Of a DNA stretch of 64,000 bases, positions 29,198-36,383 are shown piece after piece. Below the pieces are notes generated by a model. It was given only the letters and a program-made list of their open reading frames with translations, had not been told where the DNA came from and did no database searches. The first letter of the stretch is position 1. The number at the start of each line of letters is the position of its first letter. A program made the translations under genes and the position numbers. Origin of the DNA: Isoptericola jiangsuensis (lineage in GTDB: Bacteria > Actinomycetota > Actinomycetes > Actinomycetales > Cellulomonadaceae); contig NZ_PDJJ01000001.1 in assembly GCF_002563715.1 (NCBI RefSeq), forward strand, positions 1,426,001-1,490,000, in the 5' to 3' direction.

Positions 29198-31066
29198 TCA
29201 GCGCGTGACCTTGATCCGCACCGACTTCTGGCCACCGACCACCCGCGGCAGCGGGTCGGTGGTCCGGGTGCGCTCGAGCGCCGTGCGGCCCGAGCCGATC
29301 TGCAGGCTCAGGCGCACCTCGTCGTTGCCCTGGTTGGTGCGCAGCGCCTCCTTGACCGCCGGGAACGACGAGCGCAGCCAGAAGAACTCCTCGGCGTAGA
29401 CGTTGCCGCCGACGACCGAGACGTAGCCGGTCTCCCCCCGGTAGCGCTTCGGGACCTTCGTGTCGTGGCGGAACGTGCGCGTGGTGCCGTCCGAGCCCGC
29501 CAGGGTGACCTTCAGCTTGAGCTCCTTGCCGCCCTTGACCTTGGCCCGCTTGCCGGTGACGTCGACCCACCGGCCCTTGACCCGCTGCTCGATCTTCGCG
29601 ACCCGGAAGGTGCGCATGTCGTCGCTGGTGCGCACGTCGTGCACGACGGAGGTGACCGTGGTCCGCGGGGCCGTCGACAGTGCCTGGACGGTCAGTGCGA
29701 CGTCGTAGACGCCCTCCCAGCCGATGTCGAACGTCGAGCGGTACCTGTCGGCGTAGCGCAGGGTGTACGGCTCGCCGGCGTAGGTGCCCTTGATGGTCCA
29801 GGTCTGCGTCTGCGAGCCGCGGATCCAGCCGTCCGCGACCCGGTCGTGGTTGGCGTTGGCCCCGAAGAACGTGACGTCGCCCAGGACCGCCTTGTTGAGG
29901 ACCTTGGTCGTGCCCGTCCGGGACGACCCGTGGTAGCTGACCTTGGACGTGACGGTCGCCGCGGGCGGCGCGGCCCCGAACGTGCCTGCGATGCCGGCGA
30001 GGCGGTCGTCGGTGATGGTGCCGCCGAGCGCCCCGACGTTGGCCACCTTGAACGGCACGCCGAGCGGGTCCTCCTGGACGTAGACGGCGTCCGCCGCGGC
30101 CAGACCCATGCGGGCCGGGCCGGACCAGTTCATCGGGTGGCCGAACGCGACCATGCGGTTGCCGCAGACGGACGTCACGGTGCCGACGCCCGCGAGCGTG
30201 ATGTCGCCCTGGGACAGCACGGCCGCGACGTTGCCGCCCGCCACGACGGAGTCGACGTCGCTCGTGGCGCTGCCGGTGGCGCGCCCGATGCGGTACGAGT
30301 CGGCGTTGACGACGGTGGTCCCGCGCTCCTTGGCGGACTTCGTGGCCCGGGACACGCTGATGCCCCCGACGCCGACGGGCATCGGCAGCGGTCGCAGGCC
30401 CTGGGCGGCCTGCGACCGGGTGGCGTCGGTCTCGGCGGCGATGCGGTTCGCCATCGTGGTGCCGACCTCGACCTTGGCGGGGGCGGCCGCGGCGCCGGCG
30501 CCCCCGAGGTAGCGCTGCATGTCCGCGTACGGGGTGATGCCCGCCACCGGGGAGCTGCCGTACGCCAGGCCGTAGGCGACGGCGCCGATGAGGCGGCCGT
30601 CCTCGGCGTAGACGGGGGAGCCGGACATGCCCTGCCAGATGCCGCCCGCCTTGTCGATGGCGGGGGAGGACAGCTCCGCCACGACGAGGTCCAGTCCGGG
30701 CGCGATGCCGTCGGAGACGACGCCGAGGATCTCGCCGGTGAACTCCTGCGGCGTGGTGCCCTGGGACACGGTGAGACCGGTGACCGCCGCGCCGCGGGTG
30801 ACCTCGGAGACGGGGAAGGGGACCGCGCAGTCCGCGGCGGGGGCCGCGGCGAGGGGTGCGGTGGCGGCCGGTGCCGCGGTGGCCGCCGGTGCCGCGGCGA
30901 CCAGCGTGGTCGCGAGCAGGGCGGCGGCGGTGCTCGCGGCGAGGGTCGTGGTGGCGCGGCGGGAGGCCGTGCCGGAGCGACGGGCGCGCCGTCGGGAGGT
31001 GGTGGTGCCGGAGGCGTCGTCGCCTCGGGGCGGCGTCGAGCCGTGCCCCGCGATGAGCTGTGTCAT
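29198..31066 (-). CDS. Secreted SpoIVB/S55-peptidase-domain protein
   Basis: A 622-residue exported protein. An Arg-rich N-terminus (20-43) leads to a hydrophobic signal segment and an Ala-rich stretch ending near residue 85. Residues ~90-190 contain FTGEILGVVSDGIAPGLDLVVAEL and GGIWQGMSGSPVYAEDGRLIGAVAYGL, the nucleophile block (Ser in GMSGSPV) of the SpoIVB S55 family; the segment FGHPMNWSG (~325) supplies a His. Known relatives in sporulating Bacilli cleave signalling proteins; actinobacterial homologues have no known role. The C-terminal half is beta-rich. It lies between the GH74 and GH10 genes on the same strand. I infer extracytoplasmic processing or surface function; protease activity is unproven. 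Confidence 0.78.
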   Translation of the reverse strand: MTQLIAGHGSTPPRGDDASGTTTSRRRARRSGTASRRATTTLAASTAAALLATTLVAAAPAATAAPAATAPLAAAPAADCAVPFPVSEVTRGAAVTGLTVSQGTTPQEFTGEILGVVSDGIAPGLDLVVAELSSPAIDKAGGIWQGMSGSPVYAEDGRLIGAVAYGLAYGSSPVAGITPYADMQRYLGGAGAAAAPAKVEVGTTMANRIAAETDATRSQAAQGLRPLPMPVGVGGISVSRATKSAKERGTTVVNADSYRIGRATGSATSDVDSVVAGGNVAAVLSQGDITLAGVGTVTSVCGNRMVAFGHPMNWSGPARMGLAAADAVYVQEDPLGVPFKVANVGALGGTITDDRLAGIAGTFGAAPPAATVTSKVSYHGSSRTGTTKVLNKAVLGDVTFFGANANHDRVADGWIRGSQTQTWTIKGTYAGEPYTLRYADRYRSTFDIGWEGVYDVALTVQALSTAPRTTVTSVVHDVRTSDDMRTFRVAKIEQRVKGRWVDVTGKRAKVKGGKELKLKVTLAGSDGTTRTFRHDTKVPKRYRGETGYVSVVGGNVYAEEFFWLRSSFPAVKEALRTNQGNDEVRLSLQIGSGRTALERTRTTDPLPRVVGGQKSVRIKVTR

Positions 31067-31128
31067 GGGCTCAGGATTCACCACGACGGCTCCCAGGGCG
31101 TGCTCATTTGAGCGTCTTCGGAGGGTGA

Positions 31129-31157
31129 ACCGGTGGCCGCGGGTCGCGGCCACCGGT
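31129..31157 (-). terminator. Terminator of the GH10 gene
   Basis: A 12-bp perfect inverted repeat (31129-31140 and 31146-31157, ACCGGTGGCCGC and complement) with a 5-base loop lies 12 bases past the GH10 stop. Confidence 0.8.
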
Positions 31158-31168
31158 CCCGGCTCGTG

Positions 31169-32659
31169 TCACCCGCAGATGGTGGCGTTCACACTGGTGG
31201 CGGTGGGTGCGGACGCGTCCCCGGCATGCCCGGCGTTGTACCCGACCTGGACCGACCCGCCCGGTGGCACGGACCCGTTCCAGGCCGCGTTCGTCGCGGT
31301 GAGGACCGAGCCGGACTGCGTCCACTGCGCCGACCAGCCCTGCTGCAGCGACTGCCCCGGCGCGAGCGACGCGCGCAGCGTCCAGGACGTCCACGCCGTC
31401 GTCCCGGTGTTCCGGATCGTCACCGTCCCGGTGTACCCGGTGTTCCAGGCGCTGACCCCCCACGTCACGGCGCACGACGTCGCGCCCGGCTCCCCGGTGG
31501 GGTCGGGCGACGGGTCCGGCGACGGGCTCGTGGACGGCGTCGGGCTCGGCGACGGCGACCCCTCGACCGCGGCGCCGAGCGCCTGCGCGACCGCCGTGTA
31601 GGCGGGCTTGGCCTGGTACTGCGCGTCCCAGGGCAGTGCGGCGCCCTGTCCGCCGAACACGTTCGGCACCCAGGAGTGGCCGTCGTCGACGCCCCAGACG
31701 GTGACGCCGTCGCAGCGCGCCACCGCCAGGCAGGCCTCGACGACCGTGCGGTAGTCGGTCGCCTGCTGCGCGAGCGTGGCCGCGGACGCCGGGACGTTCG
31801 TGCGGAGGTCGAGCTCGGTGACGCGGACGTCGACCCCGAGGTCGGAGAAGCGCTGGAGGTTCTGCCGGTAGGTGCTCGGCACCTGGCCGACGATCAGGTG
31901 CGACTGGAAGCCCACGCAGTCGATCGGCACGCCCTGCGCCCGGAGGCTCACGACGAGGTCGTACATCGCCGTCGACTTCGCGTTGATCCCGTCGGTGTTG
32001 TAGTCGTTCAGGCACAGCTTCGCGGTGGGGTCGGCCTGGCGAGCGCGTCGCAGGGCGTCCGCGACGTAGCCGTCGCCGAGCACCCGCTGGAACACGCTCT
32101 GCCGGCGGGTGCCGTCGTCGTTCCAGAGCTCGTTGACGACGTCCCACGCGACGACCTGCCCGGTGTACCGGCCTGCGACGGCGTCGATGTGGTCGTACAT
32201 CGCGGCGCGCAGGTCGGCGGGGTCGGTGAGGTTCTGCGCCCAGCCGGGGAGCTGCGAGTGCCAGACGAGGGTGTGGCCGTAGAGGTCGGCGTCGTTCGCC
32301 GCCGCGAACGCGGCGACCTGGTCGGCCTGGCCGAACGAGAAGGTGCCGCGGGTGGGCTCGGTGGCGTCCCACTTCATGGCGTTCTCGGCGACGACGAGGT
32401 CGAACTCGCGCTCGGCGATCGCCCGGTAGCCGGGGTTCGACAGGTGGCCCGGGCTGAGCGCGAAGCCCATCGTGACCCCGTGGTCGTCGGCCGCGTCGCG
32501 CCAGGGCTCGAACACGGGCTCGGCGGCCTGGGCGGGCGCCAGGGCGGCGCCGACGACGGCTGCCCCGGCGGCCGTGGCGAGTGCCGTCGTGACCAGGGCG
32601 GCGACCGTCCGGGTCCTGCGGCGGCGGGGTGAGAAATCGTTGTCGAAACGCTCTCGCAT
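31169..32659 (-). CDS. GH10 endo-1,4-beta-xylanase with CBM2
   Basis: A 496-residue secreted xylanase. A twin-arginine-like basic start (PRRRRTRT) and hydrophobic segment end at AQAA/EP (~46). The GH10 barrel spans ~50-360: acid/base E177 in WDVVNE, nucleophile E282 in VTELDL, plus NAMKWD and HTLVWHSQLP substrate-binding loops. A Pro/Ser linker (~370-395) leads to a CBM2 (~398-496, CAVTWGVSAWNTGYTG). It cleaves the xylan backbone of hemicellulose. ATG 32659 is preceded by GGAGGAC at good spacing. It lies 136 bases downstream of the GH6 gene but lacks the CCTAAACGTTTC element, so transcription may depend on read-through or an undetected promoter. Confidence 0.96.
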   Translation of the reverse strand: MRERFDNDFSPRRRRTRTVAALVTTALATAAGAAVVGAALAPAQAAEPVFEPWRDAADDHGVTMGFALSPGHLSNPGYRAIAEREFDLVVAENAMKWDATEPTRGTFSFGQADQVAAFAAANDADLYGHTLVWHSQLPGWAQNLTDPADLRAAMYDHIDAVAGRYTGQVVAWDVVNELWNDDGTRRQSVFQRVLGDGYVADALRRARQADPTAKLCLNDYNTDGINAKSTAMYDLVVSLRAQGVPIDCVGFQSHLIVGQVPSTYRQNLQRFSDLGVDVRVTELDLRTNVPASAATLAQQATDYRTVVEACLAVARCDGVTVWGVDDGHSWVPNVFGGQGAALPWDAQYQAKPAYTAVAQALGAAVEGSPSPSPTPSTSPSPDPSPDPTGEPGATSCAVTWGVSAWNTGYTGTVTIRNTGTTAWTSWTLRASLAPGQSLQQGWSAQWTQSGSVLTATNAAWNGSVPPGGSVQVGYNAGHAGDASAPTATSVNATICG

Positions 32660-32682
32660 GATGTCCTCCGAACGAGATGGAG

Positions 32683-32716
32683 CCCGCGGCCGGGACTCAG
32701 CCGTCCCGGCCGCGGG
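32683..32716 (-). terminator. Strong hairpin between GH6 and GH10
   Basis: A 14-bp perfect inverted repeat (32683-32696 and 32703-32716) closes on TCAGCC, ending 24 bases before the GH10 start codon. Its place so close to the start makes it either a terminator/attenuator or a stabilising structure at the 5' end of a processed GH10 mRNA. Confidence 0.65.
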
Positions 32717-32752
32717 GGTCGTGGGGGAGGGCCGCAGAGCCCTCGGGGTGCT

Positions 32753-32788
32753 GCGGGGACCCGACCGGGAGGCCGGGCGGGTCCCCGC
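32753..32788 (-). terminator. Terminator of the GH6 gene
   Basis: Arms GCGGGGACCC (32753-32762) and GGGTCCCCGC (32779-32788) pair perfectly across a 16-base GC-rich loop, 8 bases after the GH6 stop codon. Confidence 0.7.
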
Positions 32789-32795
32789 GAGCGGG

Positions 32796-35117
32796 TCACG
32801 CCACGGTGCAGGCGGTGCCGTCGAGGGTGAACGCGGTCGGCTCGGTGTTCGTGCCGGAGTGCGATCCGTTGAACCCGAACGACACCGAGCCGCCGGCCGG
32901 GATGGACGAGCTCCACGCGGCGGGTGTGACGGTCACCGTCGGACCGGACTGCGCGTACTCGGCGGACCAACCCTGGGTGATGGCCTGGCCGTCGGCGAAG
33001 GCGAACACCAGCTCCCACCCGTCGACGGTCGAGGCCGAGTCGTTCTTCAGGGTGATGGACCCGGTGAACCCGGTGTTCCACGAGTTCGCCGTGTAGGTCA
33101 CGGTGCAGGCGCCGGCGGGGGTGGTCGGCTCCTTCGCGGTGGTCGCCGACAGTGCGGCGGACGCCGCCGAGGCGTTGCCTGCCGCGTCGACGGCCACGAC
33201 CTGGAACGAGTACGCGGTGTCGGCCGTGAGGCCGGTGACCGTCGCCGAGGTGCCCGTGACGGTCGCGACGACCTGGCCGCCGCGCAGCACGCGGTAGCCC
33301 GTGACGCCCACGTCGTCGGTCGAGGCGTTCCAGGTCAGCGCCACCGAGGACGTGGTGACCGTGCCGGCCGCCAGGCCCGTCGGGACCGACGGCGCCTGGG
33401 TGTCACCGCCGCCGCTGCCCGCCGAGGTCGTCACCGTCAGCGGCGCGGACGCCGGCGACACGTTGCCCGCCGCGTCGCGGGCGGTCACCGTGAACTGGTA
33501 GGCGGTCGCCGGGGAGAGACCGGTGACCGTCACCGACGTGGTGGCGCTCGTCGCGACCACCGCACCGCCGGCGCGCACCGTGTAGCCGGTGACGCCGGTG
33601 TCGTCCGACGCGGCGCCCCAGCCGAGGGACACCGACGTCGACGTCTTCGCGGTCGAGGTCAGACCGGTCGGGGCGGTCGGCGCCTGGGTGTCGGGGTCGG
33701 GGGTGCCGCCGTCGCCGTCGATCGCGGGGTAGGCGTTGGCCACGAGCATCTCGAACTGCTCCTGGAACCACTGGCCCGCCAGCGGGGCGCCAGCCTTGGC
33801 CCCGGTCAGCTTGCCCGCGAGCTTGGGCGAGTTGAACGTGGGGTCGCACATCCGGTCGAAGCCCTTGCCCTGGTCGTTCGGGATGTCGGTCGACCCGCCG
33901 TCGGACTCGCCCGGCGGCTTCACCCACACGTAGGCGTCGAGGTGGGAGGCGGCGTTGTCCGTCGGGGCGACGGTGGGACGCTCGCCGAGGCCGGCGCCGT
34001 CCGGGTTGCACCACGCGCCACGGTGGGTGCGGCGGTCGACGCGGGACGCGTTCACGTACGTGTTGAGGTCCGTGGACGTCGACGCCGCCGTCGGGCGGTC
34101 CGGCCCGCCCCAGCCGTTGCGGGACGTGTCGACGAGCATGCCGATGCTCGACGGGAATCCCGCCGCGGTGGCCAGCGAGTAGAGGTGCTCGGTCCAGTCG
34201 AGCTCGTCGAAGTCACGGTTCCACTCGTAGAACTCGGCCTGGCGCACCTGGGTGCCGCCGCCGGAGCCGAACGTGGTGTCCTCGAGGAACGGCTCGTGCA
34301 GCGGGGTGGAGTTCGCGGTGTTGGTGACGAACCCGGCCACGGTGGCGTACCCGTGCTCGGTGCTGGTCACGACGTCCTTGAAGACGTTCACCGCCGGGCC
34401 GGCGTTGGAGTCCCAGCCGAGCCAGCCGGAGTGGGCGGCGTCGATGTAGGAGTAGACGTTCCCGGCCTCGTAGAGGCGGTCGAGAGCGTAGGCGACGCCC
34501 GCGCGGTAGTACGGGTCGGACTGCTGGCACTTGGGCTCGTGCATGTTGGTCACGAGGTTCGGCAGCGAGTCCGGCTCGATCGTGGCGACGACCCGCAGGT
34601 TCTCGTACTGCTGCTCGGCCAGCATGTCGGCGATCGGGTCGATGTACTCCGACTCGTACTCGGCCAGGCCGGCGGCGGTCGCGGGCAGCAGGCCGTTGGA
34701 CGCCAGCGCGTAGCAGTCGCGGCCGGGCAGGTTGTAGATGACCAGGTTGAACACCATCGGGGTGTCGCCCTGCTGCTGCTCGAGCGCGGCGTCGAGGTGG
34801 TAGCGCAGGCCGGGGCCGTCGGCGTTGCCCTCGATGGCGCTGGTGCGGTCCATCCAGACGGACGTGGGGGTGTCGGTGAGGGTGAGCATCTTGGCGCCGA
34901 GGTCGCCGCCGGCCTCGGCGGCGGCCTCGGCGACGTTGGCGGTCCAGTAGGAGTTGACGTACTGGTCGGCGCCGACGAACGGGTTGTCGACCCGCTCGGC
35001 GGCGGACGCCGACGACGCGGCGACGCAGACCGGCGCGGCGGCCAGGGCGAGCGTCGCGGCGACGGCCAGCGGCCGGACGGCCGCCCGGTCGCGGGGGCGA
35101 CGGGATCGTGATCGCAC
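32796..35117 (-). CDS. GH6 exo-cellobiohydrolase with two FN3 domains and CBM2
   Basis: A 773-residue secreted enzyme. Twin arginines (SRRPRD) and a hydrophobic segment end at [11 protein letters not shown] (~40). The GH6 domain spans ~45-465: D134 in LPGRDCYAL and D183 in IEPDSLPN correspond to the catalytic pair of Cel6 enzymes, and [10 protein letters not shown] is the typical exo-type block; it resembles the cellobiohydrolase (CbhA/Cel6B) type that releases cellobiose from non-reducing ends. Two FN3 domains follow (~480-565 and ~575-660) and a CBM2 (~670-773, [16 protein letters not shown]). GTG 35117-35115 is used because GGAGG lies 6 bases before it. It follows the LacI gene on the same strand. 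Confidence 0.95.
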   Translation of the reverse strand: MRSRSRRPRDRAAVRPLAVAATLALAAAPVCVAASSASAAERVDNPFVGADQYVNSYWTANVAEAAAEAGGDLGAKMLTLTDTPTSVWMDRTSAIEGNADGPGLRYHLDAALEQQQGDTPMVFNLVIYNLPGRDCYALASNGLLPATAAGLAEYESEYIDPIADMLAEQQYENLRVVATIEPDSLPNLVTNMHEPKCQQSDPYYRAGVAYALDRLYEAGNVYSYIDAAHSGWLGWDSNAGPAVNVFKDVVTSTEHGYATVAGFVTNTANSTPLHEPFLEDTTFGSGGGTQVRQAEFYEWNRDFDELDWTEHLYSLATAAGFPSSIGMLVDTSRNGWGGPDRPTAASTSTDLNTYVNASRVDRRTHRGAWCNPDGAGLGERPTVAPTDNAASHLDAYVWVKPPGESDGGSTDIPNDQGKGFDRMCDPTFNSPKLAGKLTGAKAGAPLAGQWFQEQFEMLVANAYPAIDGDGGTPDPDTQAPTAPTGLTSTAKTSTSVSLGWGAASDDTGVTGYTVRAGGAVVATSATTSVTVTGLSPATAYQFTVTARDAAGNVSPASAPLTVTTSAGSGGGDTQAPSVPTGLAAGTVTTSSVALTWNASTDDVGVTGYRVLRGGQVVATVTGTSATVTGLTADTAYSFQVVAVDAAGNASAASAALSATTAKEPTTPAGACTVTYTANSWNTGFTGSITLKNDSASTVDGWELVFAFADGQAITQGWSAEYAQSGPTVTVTPAAWSSSIPAGGSVSFGFNGSHSGTNTEPTAFTLDGTACTVA

Positions 35118-35140
35118 GGGATCCTCCAGGTGCTTCGGGG

Positions 35141-35184
35141 GCACGGGCGGCGCTGCCCGTGCGTCGGGCCTCGTCGCCCGACGC
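35141..35184 (-). other. Two adjacent hairpins in the GH6 leader
   Basis: Two perfect inverted repeats share two bases: GCGTCGGGC/GCCCGACGC (35161-35169, 35176-35184) and GCACGGGC/GCCCGTGC (35141-35148, 35155-35162), each with a 6-base loop. They lie between the operator-like elements and the GH6 start, so they either end the lacI transcript or fold in the GH6 5' leader. Confidence 0.6.
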
Positions 35185-35198
35185 CCCCCAACGTCCCC

Positions 35199-35212
35199 TG
35201 GTTGCGCTCCCA
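35199..35212 (-). promoter_or_regulatory. CebR-like box upstream of GH6
   Basis: On the minus strand TGGGAGCGCAACCA, matching the left nine bases of the actinobacterial CebR/CelR operator TGGGAGCGCTCCCA. It lies 11 bases downstream of the CCTAAACGTTTC element and about 82 bases before the GH6 start. Confidence 0.5.
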
Positions 35213-35223
35213 CCGCAGCCCCT

Positions 35224-35235
35224 GAAACGTTTAGG
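35224..35235 (-). promoter_or_regulatory. LacI-type operator-like element upstream of GH6
   Basis: On the minus strand CCTAAACGTTTC, identical to the element upstream of GH48. Its TAA is also the stop codon of the lacI gene, so the GH6 control region begins inside the end of the regulator gene, about 107 bases before the GH6 start. Confidence 0.65.
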
Positions 35236-36331
35236 CGCCTCCGGAGGACGGGGGCGGCGCCGTCGTCCCGCGGATCACGAGGCGGGCGGTCGGCGGCGTC
35301 GGCCCGGGGTCCCGGCCGTCCTCACCGACGCCCCGCACCCGGTCCAGGGCGGCGTCCACCACGGGGGCCAACGACCGCCACGGGCGCGACACGGCCGTGA
35401 GCTGCGGCTCCACGAGACGGCACGTCTCCGCGTCCGACCCGGCCACGACCGACACCTCCCACGGCACCCGGAACCCCCGGTGCCGCGCGGACCCCAGCAC
35501 CGCCAGCGCGCTGACGTCCCCGTCCGTCACGAGCGCGGTCGGCCGGTCGTCGCGGGCCAGGAGCCGTGCCGCCGCCGCGCCGGCCTCCGGGGCGCCCGAC
35601 ACCTCCACCACCTCCACCGTCGCGTGCCGCCCGGTGGTCGCGTCGAGGATCCCCTCGTGCAGGGCGCGCGCCACGTCGGTGCGGGCGTCCTCGACGACCA
35701 GGGCGAACCGGCGGTGCCCGAGGTCGGTGAGGTAGCGCCCCACGGCCGCCTCGGCCTGCCCGGCGAACCACACCGGCGCGGTGACCCCGGCGGTGCCGAC
35801 CCCGGGCGGCGTGACCGCCACGACCGGGGCCCCCACCCGGGCCGCCGCCCGCATCCGCGGGTCGTCGAGCAGCAGGTCGTGCAGGACGAACGCCGCGTGC
35901 CGCCGCTCCGTCCACGCCGCCTCGAGCGCGGCGGCGCCGGCCGTGCGGTCGGCGACGACCTCCACGGCCAGGGCCGTGGCGCCGAGACGAGGGCGCAGGC
36001 CGCCGGCCAGCTCCAGGGCGACGGACCGGCTGAGGGTGCACCGGCCCGGGTCGAGGGTCTGCAGCCCCACGCTGGCCGCGACGGCGGAGCGCATCGACCG
36101 GGCTGCGGCGTTCGGACGCCAGCCGAGGTCGTCGGCCACGCGCAGGACGTGGCGGCGGGTGCTGTCGGAGACGCCCGGACGGTCGTTGAGGGCGTACGAC
36201 ACGACGGCGATCGAGACCCCGGCGGCCCGGGCGACGTCGGTGATCGTCACCCGAGGGGCGGAGGCGGGTCTGGCGGTCCCGCGGCGCTGCGTGGTGGACA
36301 CGCTCCCACATGCTGCCCGGTTTCGAGGCAT
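35231..36331 (-). CDS. LacI/GalR-family transcriptional regulator
   Basis: About 366 residues. The helix-turn-helix and hinge helix are complete: [47 protein letters not shown] start near residue 28, with hinge NAAARSMRS. The periplasmic-binding-like effector domain follows (VGLQTLD..., [35 protein letters not shown]). Such proteins repress sugar-utilisation genes until a sugar, here perhaps cellobiose or another oligosaccharide, releases them. Start options are ATG 36331 and GTG 36301; both precede the HTH. Its position between GH6 and GH48 and the LacI-type elements upstream of four hydrolase genes make it the best candidate regulator of the island. Confidence 0.88.
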   Translation of the reverse strand: MPRNRAACGSVSTTQRRGTARPASAPRVTITDVARAAGVSIAVVSYALNDRPGVSDSTRRHVLRVADDLGWRPNAAARSMRSAVAASVGLQTLDPGRCTLSRSVALELAGGLRPRLGATALAVEVVADRTAGAAALEAAWTERRHAAFVLHDLLLDDPRMRAAARVGAPVVAVTPPGVGTAGVTAPVWFAGQAEAAVGRYLTDLGHRRFALVVEDARTDVARALHEGILDATTGRHATVEVVEVSGAPEAGAAAARLLARDDRPTALVTDGDVSALAVLGSARHRGFRVPWEVSVVAGSDAETCRLVEPQLTAVSRPWRSLAPVVDAALDRVRGVGEDGRDPGPTPPTARLVIRGTTAPPPSSGGA

Positions 36332-36383
36332 GATGCACCTGCGGGGGCGCACGCAGGACTCGACGACGAGGACGGTGGTTGAC

